From Roseicella sp. DB1501 (GTDB taxonomy: Bacteria; Pseudomonadota; Alphaproteobacteria; Acetobacterales; Acetobacteraceae): 64,000 nucleotides of DNA. The translations under genes were made by a program, and so were the position numbers. The notes below the pieces were generated by a model. The model worked only from the letters and a program-made list of their open reading frames with translations. It had not been told where the DNA came from and did no database searches. Positions 9,121 through 16,906 of the stretch are shown piece after piece; position 1 is the first letter of the stretch, and each line of letters opens with the position of its first letter. The stretch is from assembly GCF_013112485.1 (NCBI RefSeq), contig NZ_JABFHG010000002.1, positions 496,001 to 560,000 of the forward strand, written 5' to 3'.

Positions 9121-9867
9121 TCAGGCCGGCTCCCAGCCGCGGGGGATGCGGGTGCGGCCGCCGGCGAGGCGGTGCATCTGCTGCAGCAGCAGGCGCAGGG
9201 CCGGCGGCGCCCGCCAGTGCGGATGCGCCCGGCGGAAATTCGCGATCCGCAGCAGGAGGGGGGTGTAGATCGCGGACAGATCGGGGTCGGGCAGGTATTG
9301 CGAGGGCGCCGGCAGGGCGCTGAACAGGCCGAGCCGCCGCGCCAGCAGGATCGCCCTGAGCCCCATCAGCCGGATGCCCCGCCGCACCGCGCAGCAGAGC
9401 CGGTGGGTGATGGCCCGCAGCGCCGCCGGCGCGCCCGGCTGCGCCACCGCCTCCAGCAGCCGCAGCCAGAGGCCGCGATGCGCCCAGCGCCGGTAGCTGC
9501 GGGCGACGGTGCCGTGCCGCCCGAACTCTGCCGGCAGCGCCGACCAGGCGGCGCGGCCGCCGCCCTCGGTGTTGCTCCGCTTCAGGGTGACGGCGCGGAA
9601 GATGGCGTCCAGCCGGCCGCGCGGATCCGCCATCCGCTCCCCCGCCCGCCCCGGCGCGGCGAGGCCGCAGCCGAGCGCCGCCAGATGCGGCGCCAGCGCC
9701 TCCCATTCGGCATCGGTCAGCGGCGCCCAGGGCGCCGGCGGGGTCAGCTTGGTCAGCGGGTCGAGATACAGCCGGCGCCAGAGCGCGTGGCGGCGCAGCA
9801 GGTCGGGCGGGATCAGGCCGGGGGGCAGCGGGACGCTGGCAGATCGGGCGGGAGGGCGGCGGGGCAT
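9121..9867 (-). CDS. Transposase-derived protein (DUF4096-like N-terminal domain, no DDE core seen)
   Basis: A 248-residue protein. Residues ~45-140 resemble the helix-turn-helix/DUF4096 region that starts IS5/IS4-type transposases: LTDAEWEALAPHLAALG, GRLDAIFRAV, SALPAEFGRHGTVARSYRRW and a following WLRLLEAV. The usual GRP..R and the downstream DDE catalytic domain are missing. Instead the C-terminus is Arg/Leu-rich (RRGIRLMGLRAILLARRLG) and of unknown type. The frame is intact, codon use is host-like, and I saw no flanking inverted repeats. This looks like a domesticated or exapted DNA-binding protein rather than a mobile element. A TATGAT-like hexamer at 9907-9912 (minus strand) may be part of its promoter. 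Confidence 0.6.
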   Translation of the reverse strand: MPRRPPARSASVPLPPGLIPPDLLRRHALWRRLYLDPLTKLTPPAPWAPLTDAEWEALAPHLAALGCGLAAPGRAGERMADPRGRLDAIFRAVTLKRSNTEGGGRAAWSALPAEFGRHGTVARSYRRWAHRGLWLRLLEAVAQPGAPAALRAITHRLCCAVRRGIRLMGLRAILLARRLGLFSALPAPSQYLPDPDLSAIYTPLLLRIANFRRAHPHWRAPPALRLLLQQMHRLAGGRTRIPRGWEPA

Positions 9868-10404
9868 GCGGGCGGCTCCACTCCGGCGGCTCGCGCATGA
9901 GAGCAGATCATAGGAATTTTTTCAAGATGACCTCGCAACGATCCTGTCGGGCCGGCCCAGGCGGCAGGGACGCCCCTCTCGTTTCACTGAAGCGTGATAT
10001 CTGTTCCGGTAACAGGCAGTCCACCCTCCGGCACCAGCCGGGACGATGCCCCCGCGACGCCGAAGCGCTGCCGAACCGCCGGGGGCCAGGGCAGCTCGCG
10101 GGAGGGGCGCGAGGGCCCGGAGGCGTGACCTGGCTCTGGACACAACAGGCTGCAGCGGAGCCGGGCATGGCGCGACACATCCAGGGGGCAGAGCCGGTCG
10201 TCTTCCGCTGGTCGCGCGACGGCGCCGATCCCGACGGGATGGCGGAGAGCATCTCGCCCTGGGACCTGCGCCACGAGCAATTCGATCCCGGGCCCTTCCG
10301 CGCCGGCGTGACCCCGATGGCCTCGCCGCGCCTCCAGCTTCCCTCCCCGCAATGGAGCCGCGCCCGGGACCGGGTGCCGCCCGAGGCCTGGCCGCCGCAG
10401 GGCC
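9868..10404. other. Intergenic/leader stretch with possible small ORF and operator-like palindrome
   Basis: This 537-bp stretch has no recognisable gene. It contains an AT-rich patch (about 9900-9930), a small inverted repeat CTGTTCCGGTAACAG at 10001-10015 that could be an operator, and a weakly supported ORF from 10167. It lies between the divergent transposase-like gene and the lipoprotein operon and so probably holds their promoters. Confidence 0.4.
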
Positions 10405-10421
10405 TTGCGGGCGGTGGATAG
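10167..10421 (+). CDS. Possible small hypothetical protein
   Basis: An 84-residue ORF starting MARHIQGAEPVVFRWSRDG and running through SPWDLRHEQFDPGPFRAGV. The Trp/Arg/Pro composition is not typical of the junk frames around it, and it ends 17 bp inside the start of the next lipoprotein gene. There is no domain I recognise and no good ribosome site. It is listed because a real small protein is possible, but it may equally be non-coding leader. Confidence 0.28.
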   Translation: MARHIQGAEPVVFRWSRDGADPDGMAESISPWDLRHEQFDPGPFRAGVTPMASPRLQLPSPQWSRARDRVPPEAWPPQGLAGGG

Positions 10422-11124
10422 CGATCGCGGCCGCCCTGCCCGGTCCCGCCCTGCCCGATCCCGCCCTGCCCGATCCCGCCCTGCCCGGTCCCGCCCCCGG
10501 ATACAGACCCTCCTACCGGCAACCTTCCTGCTGGCGACGCTCCTGTTACCCGGCGGCTGCGCCCTGCCGCCGGAGACGGCGCTGCGCGACTGGGCGTGGA
10601 GCGCGAGCGAGGTGGCGGTCGCGCCGTCCCTCCCCGGCGATGCGGCAGGCGCCGCCAGCCAGGACGCCATGCAGGATGCGCTGGCCATCTATCTCTACGC
10701 GCTCGGCCTCGTCGCCGATGGCGCGCCCCTGCCCTTCCGCGCCGCGGCCTTCGCGCCCCTGCCCGCCGCGGCCGGGGGAAGCGCCGGCCAGGCTGTCGCC
10801 GAGCTCGGCGCGGTCCTGCAGGCCGCGGCCGATGAACAGCGCCTCCGCCCGATGATCCGGGCGGCCGATGCCCCCGTGCAGGCCCTGGTCGCGACGCTCC
10901 TCGCCCGGCGGCGGGAGGGCGAGGCCTATCGCCTGGTGCTGCTGCGCATCGGCGAGGGGCATGCGCTGCTCGCCGCGGCGGCGCGCGGCCCGCTGCGCCG
11001 GCGGCCGCGCGAGACGGCGCGGGCGATCCGCGAGGCGGAGGACGCGCTGCGCCGGGCCGCGGCCGCCCTGCCGCCCGCCAGGCCGGGCAACGGCGCCATC
11101 ATCGCCGCGACGGTGCAGCCGTGA
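10405..11124 (+). CDS. Lipoprotein, first of a paralogous tandem pair
   Basis: A predicted lipoprotein of up to 239 residues. A hydrophobic stretch, LLPATFLLATLLLPGGC, ends in a lipobox cysteine (LPGGC), and the mature part begins ALPPETALRDWAWSASEV. It lacks an ATG: the frame opens at TTG (10405) or GTG (10414), and both place a 15-bp tandem repeat (10431-10497) coding (PARSR)4 before the signal core, which is odd. The mature region aligns by eye with the next gene: W-x-x-SAS start, AMQ-x-AL, AELG, IR-x-x-DA-x-VQ-x-LVA, and an AED-x-x-RRA-type end. It overlaps the next start as GTGA. Function unknown; an envelope complex with the beta-barrel product is inferred. Confidence 0.75.
   Translation: MRAVDSDRGRPARSRPARSRPARSRPARSRPRIQTLLPATFLLATLLLPGGCALPPETALRDWAWSASEVAVAPSLPGDAAGAASQDAMQDALAIYLYALGLVADGAPLPFRAAAFAPLPAAAGGSAGQAVAELGAVLQAAADEQRLRPMIRAADAPVQALVATLLARRREGEAYRLVLLRIGEGHALLAAAARGPLRRRPRETARAIREAEDALRRAAAALPPARPGNGAIIAATVQP
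10431..10497. repeat. 15-bp in-frame tandem repeat
   Basis: About four copies of a CCGCCCTGCCCGATC-type unit, coding PARSR repeats at the N-terminus of the lipoprotein gene. The unit length preserves the reading frame. Confidence 0.85.
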
Positions 11125-11861
11125 GGCGGCCCGCGCGCTGGTGCCGCCGCGGCCTCGGCCTCCTCCTGCTGCCCGCCGCCTGCAACGCACCGGACTACAC
11201 GCCGGTCCGCGAATGGGCGCGCAGCGCCAGCCTCGCCGCGGAGTATCCGGCCATCGTGCCGGCGCCGACGCCGGGCGCGCCGCGGGCGGAGGGCATCCTG
11301 GCGATGCAGACGGCGCTGGTGACCTGGCTCGCCGCGCTGGGCCGCATGGCCGATGACGGGGTGCAGCCCTATCCGGAGGATCCCTTCCGCGACCTGGCGC
11401 CGGCCGCGGCGCGCCTCGACCCGCGGGCCGGCGCCGCCATCGCCGAGCTGGGGCGCATCCTGCGGCACGCGACGCGGCAGAACCTGCGCGCGCCGGCCCT
11501 GCGCGGCACGATCCGCGAGGGCGATGCCGCCGTGCAGACCCTCGTCGCCGCGCTCGGCCGCGCCGTGGCGGATGCCGCGCCCGCGGGGCCGGGCGGCGGC
11601 GCGGCGGACTCCCTCGGCGAGCGCTACGCCCTGCTGCTGCGGGAGATCGCCGCCGCGCATGCCATGCTGAAGGCGGAGGCGCGCGACATCGCCGATCCGG
11701 CGACGGTGCAGCGCGTCCGGGCCGCCGAGGACCGGGTGAGGCGGGCCTCGCGCAGCCTGCCGCTGCCGGCGAGGCCGCTGCCCGCCGATCCGGTGCCCGC
11801 CGATCCGGTGCCCGCCGATCCGGTGCCCGCCGATCCGCCATCGGGGCCCCGCCCGTCGTGA
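11121..11861 (+). CDS. Lipoprotein, second paralogue of the pair
   Basis: A 246-residue predicted lipoprotein: MRRPARWCRRGLGLLLLPAAC is an Arg-rich, hydrophobic signal ending in lipobox LPAAC. The mature sequence (YTPVREWARSASLAAEYP) parallels the preceding gene, including AMQTALVTWLAALGRMADDG, IAELGRILRHA and IREGDAAVQTLVAAL. The C-terminal end carries four PADPV units from a 15-bp tandem repeat at about 11778-11837. It begins with GTG overlapping the previous stop and ends in a GTGA overlap with the beta-barrel gene, so the three genes form one tightly coupled operon. No family is recognised. Confidence 0.78.
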   Translation: MRRPARWCRRGLGLLLLPAACNAPDYTPVREWARSASLAAEYPAIVPAPTPGAPRAEGILAMQTALVTWLAALGRMADDGVQPYPEDPFRDLAPAAARLDPRAGAAIAELGRILRHATRQNLRAPALRGTIREGDAAVQTLVAALGRAVADAAPAGPGGGAADSLGERYALLLREIAAAHAMLKAEARDIADPATVQRVRAAEDRVRRASRSLPLPARPLPADPVPADPVPADPVPADPPSGPRPS

Positions 11862-12847
11862 CAGGATGGCTCCGCCTCGCCGCGCTGGCCGCGGCGCTGC
11901 TTCCCGCCATCGCGGGCGGCGCCGCCGCGCAGGCGCCGGAGGAGCGCGCCGAGGCCCTGCTCTCGCAGGTCCGCTCGCGCTCGGGGGGCGTGCTCGGCAT
12001 CATGGGCTACAACATGACGCCGGACGGCTCCGCCAACGCCGTGCAGATCAACCGCACCGACGCGGCGGGACGCCAGGAGGGGTCGCCGACCTTCACCCTC
12101 GGCCAGCTCGGCGCCGGCTTCACCCTGAGCGAATCCTTCCCGCTCTGGCTGGAAGGCTATCTCGGCACGGCGCGCTACGACCCGCGCGCCGTCTTCACCG
12201 ATCTCGGGACGAGGCGGACGCCGCTGCGCTGGAACAACATCTCCAGCACCGTCGGCATCGGCTACGACATCCGCCTGGGCGAGTATTTCTGGCTGCGGCC
12301 GATCCTCAACCTCGCGGCCGGCTATGCCGCCTCCGACGCGTCGCTCTTCGGCAGCTTCGTCAGCTTCCGGACCGACCGCGAGCTGCCGGGGCTGACCGAC
12401 CGGCATGTCAATGTTTGGGGCGCCGGCGGATCGCTGATGCTGGCCTATTACGACTACCGGCCGGCGCGCGACATCGATGTGGAGCTGCGCTACACCCAGC
12501 TCCGGCTGCAGACCTTCGGCGACACCGTGCCGGCGGCGCGCGGCGGGCTCGACGCCAGGACCATCGGCCTCTGGGCCCGGTATCGCTGGCCCTCCGGCCT
12601 CGAAGCCTTCGGCCGCCCCGTGCGCTGGGTGCTGGAGGGAAACCTCACCGGCTATGTCGGCGACCAGGCGGAGATCATGGGCTTCAACTGGGCGACGAAG
12701 GTCGGTGGCGGCGTCGAGGTGGATGTCGGCCGCTACGAGATCGGCGCCCTCGGCCTGAACCTGTCCCGCATCCGGCTGATCACGCGCTACTTCTTCGCCG
12801 AGCGGAACGTCACCGGCGTCTCCATCGGCATCGGCATGAGCTTCTGA
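11858..12847 (+). CDS. Outer-membrane beta-barrel protein (autotransporter-barrel-like)
   Basis: A 329-residue protein with a cleavable signal peptide (LAALAAALLPAIAGGAAAQA). It then shows alternating aromatic/hydrophobic strands such as FTLGQLGAGFTLSESFPLWLEGYLG, WNNISSTVGIGYDIRLGEYFWL and LEGNLTGYVGDQ. It ends in phenylalanine (GVSIGIGMSF), the classic BAM-recognised last strand. I recall similar solitary autotransporter-like barrel domains but cannot name a family with certainty. No passenger domain is present. It starts with GTG inside the previous gene's stop. With two upstream lipoproteins it probably forms an outer-membrane complex; the cargo or role is unknown. Confidence 0.8.
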   Translation: MTGWLRLAALAAALLPAIAGGAAAQAPEERAEALLSQVRSRSGGVLGIMGYNMTPDGSANAVQINRTDAAGRQEGSPTFTLGQLGAGFTLSESFPLWLEGYLGTARYDPRAVFTDLGTRRTPLRWNNISSTVGIGYDIRLGEYFWLRPILNLAAGYAASDASLFGSFVSFRTDRELPGLTDRHVNVWGAGGSLMLAYYDYRPARDIDVELRYTQLRLQTFGDTVPAARGGLDARTIGLWARYRWPSGLEAFGRPVRWVLEGNLTGYVGDQAEIMGFNWATKVGGGVEVDVGRYEIGALGLNLSRIRLITRYFFAERNVTGVSIGIGMSF

Positions 12848-12849
12848 TA

Positions 12850-12960
12850 CTCGGCGCACGAAATTCCAACCTGCGGCCTGCGGGGCCGGGCGCCCGAATG
12901 GGCGCCGCCGCGCCGCTCGCGGGATCGCCTCCGGCCGGTCCACCCATCCCTTCCGGCGCG
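12850..12960. repeat. Family B intergenic repeat, copy B1 (reverse orientation, partial)
   Basis: The stretch reading GAAATTCCAACCTGCGGC, then GGGCCGGGCGCCCGAATGGG, is the reverse complement of the right half of the family B element (compare 58690-58745). The remaining region up to 13079 holds no gene that I can see, apart from the ribosome site of the TRAP gene. Confidence 0.65.
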
Positions 12961-13079
12961 CAGGAACCGGCTGGTCCCGCGCATCCGATGCCCCGGATGG
13001 CCCCGCCGCCCGGGCCCTGCCATACTCGGCGCCCGGGGAAGAACGCCGCCCTCCACGGCCCTGCATTCGGAGGAGCGGT

Positions 13080-14057
13080 ATGCATCGCATCGCAACCTTG
13101 GCGCTCGCCGCGCTGCTCGCGCTCGCCGGCCCGGCCGGGGCGCAGACGAAATGGGTGATGGCCTCGCCCTATCCGGAGGCCAACTACCACACCCAGACCA
13201 TCAAGTTCTTCCTCGCCGAGCTGGAGAAGGCGGCGCCCGGCGCGCTGCAGGTGCAGCTGCACAGCAATGCCTCGCTGCTGCCGCTGCTGCAGATCAAGCG
13301 CGCGGTGCAGACCGGCCAGGTGCAGCTCGGCGAGATCCTGCTCGGCGCCTATGGCAACGAGGACCCGATCTTCGAGGTGGATTTCATCCCCTTCCTCGCC
13401 ACCACCTATCCCGAGGCGCGCAAGCTGCACGAGGCGAGCGAGCCGGCGCTGCGCGCCCGCTTCGAGAAGCAGGGCGTCACGCCGCTCTACTACGTGCCCT
13501 GGCCGAGCCAGTCGATCTACGGCAAGGCGGAGATCCGCAGCCTCGAGGACCTGAAGGGCTCGCGCTTCCGGGCGCAGACGCCGATCATCGCCCGCATGGC
13601 CGAGCTGATGGGCGCGACGCCGGTGCTGGTGCAAGCGGCCGACGTGCCGCAGGCCTTCGCCACCGGCATCGTCAACGCCATGCTGACCAGCGCCCAGACC
13701 GGCGCCGACAGCGCCGCCTGGGACTTCGCCAAGTATGTCTACGACATCGGCTTCACCCTGACGCGCAACGCGGTGCTGGTGAACACCCGCGCCTTCATGG
13801 CGCTCGACCCGGCGGTGCGCGCGGCGATGCGCGACGCGGCGGCCAGGGCGATGGAGCATGGCTGGGCGGCGGCGAAGGAGTCCGAGCCGGTGCAGCTCGA
13901 CCGGCTGCGCAGCCATGGCATGCAGACGCCGGAGCCGAGCCCGGCCTTGCTTGCCGGGCTGCGCGCCATCGGCGCGAAGCAGGAGGAGGAATGGGCGCAG
14001 AAGGCCGGCCCCGATGGCCGCGCCCTGCTCGCGCGCTACCGCGCGTTGCTGCAGTAG
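13080..14057 (+). CDS. TRAP transporter solute-binding protein (DctP family), orphan
   Basis: A 325-residue periplasmic binding protein of the TRAP DctP family, which captures organic acids or related solutes. A signal peptide (LALAALLALAGPAGAQ) is followed by the family pattern: WVMASPYPEANYHTQTIKFF, then LLPLLQIKRAVQTGQVQLGE, YYVPWPSQSIYGKAEIRSLEDLKG, and the conserved arginine segment SRFRAQTPI. It has a strong ribosome site (GGAGGAGCGG). No dctQ/dctM membrane genes lie nearby, so the binding protein is an orphan here and must work with a transporter encoded elsewhere. The ligand is not predictable. Confidence 0.92.
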   Translation: MHRIATLALAALLALAGPAGAQTKWVMASPYPEANYHTQTIKFFLAELEKAAPGALQVQLHSNASLLPLLQIKRAVQTGQVQLGEILLGAYGNEDPIFEVDFIPFLATTYPEARKLHEASEPALRARFEKQGVTPLYYVPWPSQSIYGKAEIRSLEDLKGSRFRAQTPIIARMAELMGATPVLVQAADVPQAFATGIVNAMLTSAQTGADSAAWDFAKYVYDIGFTLTRNAVLVNTRAFMALDPAVRAAMRDAAARAMEHGWAAAKESEPVQLDRLRSHGMQTPEPSPALLAGLRAIGAKQEEEWAQKAGPDGRALLARYRALLQ

Positions 14058-14063
14058 CAGGTC

Positions 14064-14092
14064 GGCGGGGCCGGCGGCGTGCCGGCCCCGCC
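14064..14092. terminator. Bidirectional hairpin terminator
   Basis: A perfect 12-bp stem, GGCGGGGCCGGC (14064-14075) with 14081-14092 and a 5-base loop, between the convergent TRAP and lipoprotein genes. There is no T-tract, so intrinsic termination is inferred from position and stem strength. Confidence 0.6.
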
Positions 14093-14100
14093 GCCGCAGG

Positions 14101-14622
14101 TCAGCGCTTCTTCGCCGGGGCGGCGCGCTTCTTGGCCGGCGCCGGCGGGGCGGCGGGCGGCGCGGGCGGGGCCGGCGGGGCGGTGTATTCCACCGTCACC
14201 GCCACGCGCAGCGCCGGGTTGCCCGGCAGGAAGCGGACGGTGAAGCGGTCCTCGCCGCCGAAGGCCGCGTCGGGGATGTAGTCGACGCGCGTGACGTCGC
14301 CGACCTTGTGCACGAAGACCCGGCCATGCTCCGGCCGGCCGACCAGGAGCCCGGCATCATAGGGCTTCCGCCCGACCGGGCCGCCGGGCTGGGCGACGGT
14401 GATGCCGCACCAGCCGCCGTCGTTCTTCATGACCATGGTCGTCTCGGTCTGCTGGCCGCTCGACAGCTCGACCTTCGGAGGCACGGTGCAGAGCGCCGAC
14501 TGGCCCTGGGTATCGGCGTAGTAGACGCGCGCGCCCTGCTGCGCCTGCTGCTGCGGGGCGCAGGCGGCGAGACCGGCCAGGGTGGCGAGGGCGGCGAAGG
14601 CGCGAAGGCTCGGCTGGCTCAC
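14101..14622 (-). CDS. Lipoprotein with Lys/Ala/Pro-rich tail
   Basis: A 173-residue predicted lipoprotein: signal LRAFAALATLAGLAAC with lipobox LAAC. The middle region (ALCTVPPKVELSSGQQTETTM, GGWCGITVAQPGG, DYIPDAAFGGEDRFTVRFLPG) looks like a beta-sandwich/Ig-like repeat of the 'GxDxFTV' type. The end is low-complexity ([22 protein letters not shown]). The GTG start at 14622 overlaps the stop of the gene upstream (GTGA), making a two-gene operon. It probably sits in the cell envelope; the basic tail could contact peptidoglycan or polyanions (inference). Confidence 0.75.
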   Translation of the reverse strand: MSQPSLRAFAALATLAGLAACAPQQQAQQGARVYYADTQGQSALCTVPPKVELSSGQQTETTMVMKNDGGWCGITVAQPGGPVGRKPYDAGLLVGRPEHGRVFVHKVGDVTRVDYIPDAAFGGEDRFTVRFLPGNPALRVAVTVEYTAPPAPPAPPAAPPAPAKKRAAPAKKR

Positions 14623-15176
14623 TTGCGCTTGCTCCCGCGGGCGGCGGTCCTGGTCGGGGCGGCGGCGGCCGAGGCGGCGCTCGGGCAGGCGGTGACGCCG
14701 GAGGCGAGCAGGTTCTTGGTGGCGGCGTAGGCCGGCAGGTCGGTGAGGCCGCTCAGCGACATCACCTCGTCGAACAGCCCGCTGTTGCGGGCGCAGAAAT
14801 CGCTGCCGAGGGCGCGCGCGTCGTTGGAGCGGGCATTGGCCAGCTCGGTGATGAAGATGTCCTGCTGCCGCTGGCCGTTGCGGCCGTAATGGCGGGTGAA
14901 ATACTGCCCGACCTCGCGGTTGGAGACGACGAGCGCCGGCTGGTAGCGGCGGACGAAGTTGTTGTAGCGCTCCTCGTTGTCGCCCTTGCAAGTGGTGGCG
15001 ACGACCATGAGCTCGGTCTTCAACGCCTCGACCTCGAAGACGGCCTGCTCGGTCTCGTTGCTGCAGCGCTGCACGGCGAGCGCGGGCTGGCTGAGGAGCG
15101 TGGCGGCGGCGAGGGCGGCGGCAAGCCGGGTCCTGCGGCCCCGGACCCGCTGGGACCGCGGGGTTTCGTGTGACAT
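14619..15176 (-). CDS. Secreted protein of unknown function
   Basis: A 185-residue protein with a signal peptide (RRTRLAAALAAATLLSQPALA) and a mature helical-looking domain: CSNETEQAVFEVEALKTELM, then TTCKGDNEERYNNFVRRYQP and a FCARNSGLFDEVMSLSG segment. The three or four cysteines (CSNE, TTCKG, DFCAR, TACPS) could form disulfides in the periplasm. The motif order resembles small alphaproteobacterial periplasmic proteins of unknown function. It is translationally coupled to the lipoprotein at 14622, which suggests the two products work together. Confidence 0.75.
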   Translation of the reverse strand: MSHETPRSQRVRGRRTRLAAALAAATLLSQPALAVQRCSNETEQAVFEVEALKTELMVVATTCKGDNEERYNNFVRRYQPALVVSNREVGQYFTRHYGRNGQRQQDIFITELANARSNDARALGSDFCARNSGLFDEVMSLSGLTDLPAYAATKNLLASGVTACPSAASAAAAPTRTAARGSKRK

Positions 15177-15501
15177 TCCTGATGCCCTTCCTGGCAGCGG
15201 CGGGAGCCCTGGCGTCTCTCTCACCGGTCCGGTTGCGTGGCCGCACCGGTTCCGGCCCGCTCTTTCAGCACAACCGCGCGACGGGCGCGATAGTCAGGTT
15301 GGAAAACCGCGCCGGTTGCCGGTCCGGTGTGGCATCGCCGCAGGTTGGCGGCAATGGCTGACAGGGAGAAATGCCTGATTCCAAAGACTTGCAATCCCCG
15401 CTTGGCGGCATTCCGCATGAGCCTGTAGGATCGACGCCGCAACGGGACGGGCGACCATGGGCGACTCGGCTCTGCCCCGCCCGCCGATCGGGGATGCGGG
15501 C
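15177..15501. other. Divergent intergenic region with possible promoter
   Basis: 325 bp between a minus-strand secreted protein and a plus-strand CHAP protein. A weak plus-strand pair, TTGGCG (15402-15407) and TAGGAT (15426-15431), spaced 18 bp, could serve the CHAP gene. A GC-rich partial palindrome around 15230-15260 is visible. No gene is evident. Confidence 0.35.
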
Positions 15502-15978
15502 ATGCGACGGCTGATCCTGATGGCGCCGCTGCTGCTGCTCGGCTGCGGCACGGCGCGCCGGCCGGCTCCGACCCCGGGGGCCTATGCGGGGGTCAGCAGC
15601 CTGTCCTGCGTGCCCTATGCCCGGGCCCGCTCGGGCCTCGCGCTGCGGGGCGATGCCTGGCAGTGGTGGGCGGCGGCCGAGGGGCAATACCGGCGGGACC
15701 AGCGGCCGAGCCCGGGCAGCGTGCTGGTGCTGATGCGCACCTCCCGCCTGCCGCAGGGGCATGTGGCGGTGGTCAGCCGCCTGGTCTCGGCGCGGGAGAT
15801 CCGGGTCGACCACGCCAATTGGGCCTCCGGCCGCGGCAAGGGCCGGGAGGCGCGCGACCAGCCGGTGCTCGACGTCTCGCCGGGCAATGACTGGTCGCTG
15901 GTGCGGGTCTGGTATCCGCCGATCGGCGATTACGGCGCCAGCCAGTGGCCGGCCTATGGCTTCATCCATGCGGGGTGA
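15502..15978 (+). CDS. CHAP-domain lipoprotein (putative peptidoglycan amidase/endopeptidase)
   Basis: A 158-residue predicted lipoprotein: MRRLILMAPLLLLGC is a short signal with lipobox LLGC. The mature domain matches CHAP (NlpC/P60-related): catalytic Cys in SSLSCVPYARARSG, GDAWQWWAAAEGQYRR, PSPGSVLVL, catalytic His in LPQGHVAVVSRLV, and DHANWASGRGKG. CHAP enzymes cleave peptidoglycan cross-links or amide bonds. An in-frame ATG at 15457 would add 15 residues before the signal, and I prefer 15502 for signal-peptide shape. It probably remodels the wall at the membrane surface. A terminator follows. Confidence 0.85.
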   Translation: MRRLILMAPLLLLGCGTARRPAPTPGAYAGVSSLSCVPYARARSGLALRGDAWQWWAAAEGQYRRDQRPSPGSVLVLMRTSRLPQGHVAVVSRLVSAREIRVDHANWASGRGKGREARDQPVLDVSPGNDWSLVRVWYPPIGDYGASQWPAYGFIHAG

Positions 15979-15982
15979 GGCC

Positions 15983-16047
15983 CGACACGAAGAAGGCCCG
16001 ACGCTAAGAAGGCCCGACACGAAAAAGGCCGGGCGGAACCCGGCCTT
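15983..16047. terminator. Short direct repeats ending in a Rho-independent terminator
   Basis: Three copies of a GAAGGCCCGACACGAA-like unit (about 15 bp) run into a hairpin, AAGGCCGGG (16025-16033) pairing with CCCGGCCTT (16039-16047). A run of A precedes it, so the minus strand has a T-tract. It lies between the convergent CHAP and cold-shock genes and may terminate both. Confidence 0.7.
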
Positions 16048-16075
16048 CGCACAACCCCCGACCCTCGGGGAGAGC

Positions 16076-16807
16076 CTATTTCAGGTTGACCGCCTGCCGG
16101 CCGCGTTGGCCGTCGCGGACATCGAGATCGACCTTCTCGCCCTGCTGCACATCCTGCCGGCCGGCGCGCTGCAGGACGGAGGAGTGCAGGAACACGTCCT
16201 GGCCGCCATCCTCGGGCGTGACGAAGCCGAAGCCGCGCACCTGGTCGAACCACTTCACCGTGCCGCTGACCGCATAGGTCGGGCCGCCGGCATCGCGGTC
16301 GCCGAAGTCGCGCCGCGGCGGCCGGTCCCCGAAGCCGCCGCGCGGGGCGCCGAAGCCCCCGCCGCCGCCCCCGAAGTCGCGCCGCGGCGGCCGGTCGCCG
16401 AAGCCGCCGCGCGGGGCGCCGAAGCCCCCGCCGCCGCCGAAGTCGCGCCGCGGCGGCCGATCGCCGAAGCCGCCGCCGCCACCGAAATCGCGCCGCGGCG
16501 GCCGGTCCCCGAAGCCTTCCCGGAACGGCCGGCGCGCCGCGCCGCCCGCGGCCCCGCCCTCGCCCCGCCGAAGCTCGGTGATGCGGGTGACCAGGCGGCG
16601 GCCCTGCCGGTCGGTGCCGATCTCGCAGACAAGCGTGTCGCCCGTGTCAGGCGGTTCGATCCCCGCCTCGGTCAGGGCCGAGGCATGGAAGAACACGTCC
16701 TGACCATCGGGACCCAGCACGAAGCCGAACCCCTTGCGGGCGTTGTACCACTTCACCTGGGCCTCGACGGGCCCGGCATCGTCCCGCAGATCGTTGTCGG
16801 AAGGCAC
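16076..16807 (-). CDS. Two-domain cold-shock protein with Gly/Arg/Pro repeat linker
   Basis: A single-stranded nucleic-acid-binding protein of ~243 residues. It has an N-terminal cold-shock domain (QVKWYNARKGFGFVLGPDG, DVFFHASAL) and a C-terminal one (GTVKWFDQVRGFGFVTPEDG, DVFLHSSVL), each with RNP1- and RNP2-like motifs. The ~85-residue linker holds four or five GFGDRPPRRDFGGGGG units, an RGG-like low-complexity region. Both likely starts are GTG: 16807 (VPSDNDLRDD, preferred) or 16879. Two-CSD proteins are common in alphaproteobacteria, but the long Gly-rich repeated linker is unusual. A role in RNA remodelling is inferred from the family. Confidence 0.92.
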   Translation of the reverse strand: MPSDNDLRDDAGPVEAQVKWYNARKGFGFVLGPDGQDVFFHASALTEAGIEPPDTGDTLVCEIGTDRQGRRLVTRITELRRGEGGAAGGAARRPFREGFGDRPPRRDFGGGGGFGDRPPRRDFGGGGGFGAPRGGFGDRPPRRDFGGGGGGFGAPRGGFGDRPPRRDFGDRDAGGPTYAVSGTVKWFDQVRGFGFVTPEDGGQDVFLHSSVLQRAGRQDVQQGEKVDLDVRDGQRGRQAVNLK

Positions 16808-16906
16808 TTGCGCTAATTTCCGTGTCTCGATGTTCGGCCGGTCCCAAGGTGCAGGCCCGCCATGGTTTGAGCATGACACCGCCGCCCGGGCTTTGCGAGC
16901 GGTAAA

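Noticed and set aside
9908-10522. Minus-strand GQGGI-repeat protein of 204 residues
   Set aside because: It is the reverse reading of the 15-bp repeat in the lipoprotein gene; composition is low complexity and no start signal is seen.
16300-16520. Possible CRISPR-like repeat array
   Set aside because: The repeats are in frame inside a cold-shock gene, code GFGDRPPRRDFGG units, and have no unique spacers of constant length.
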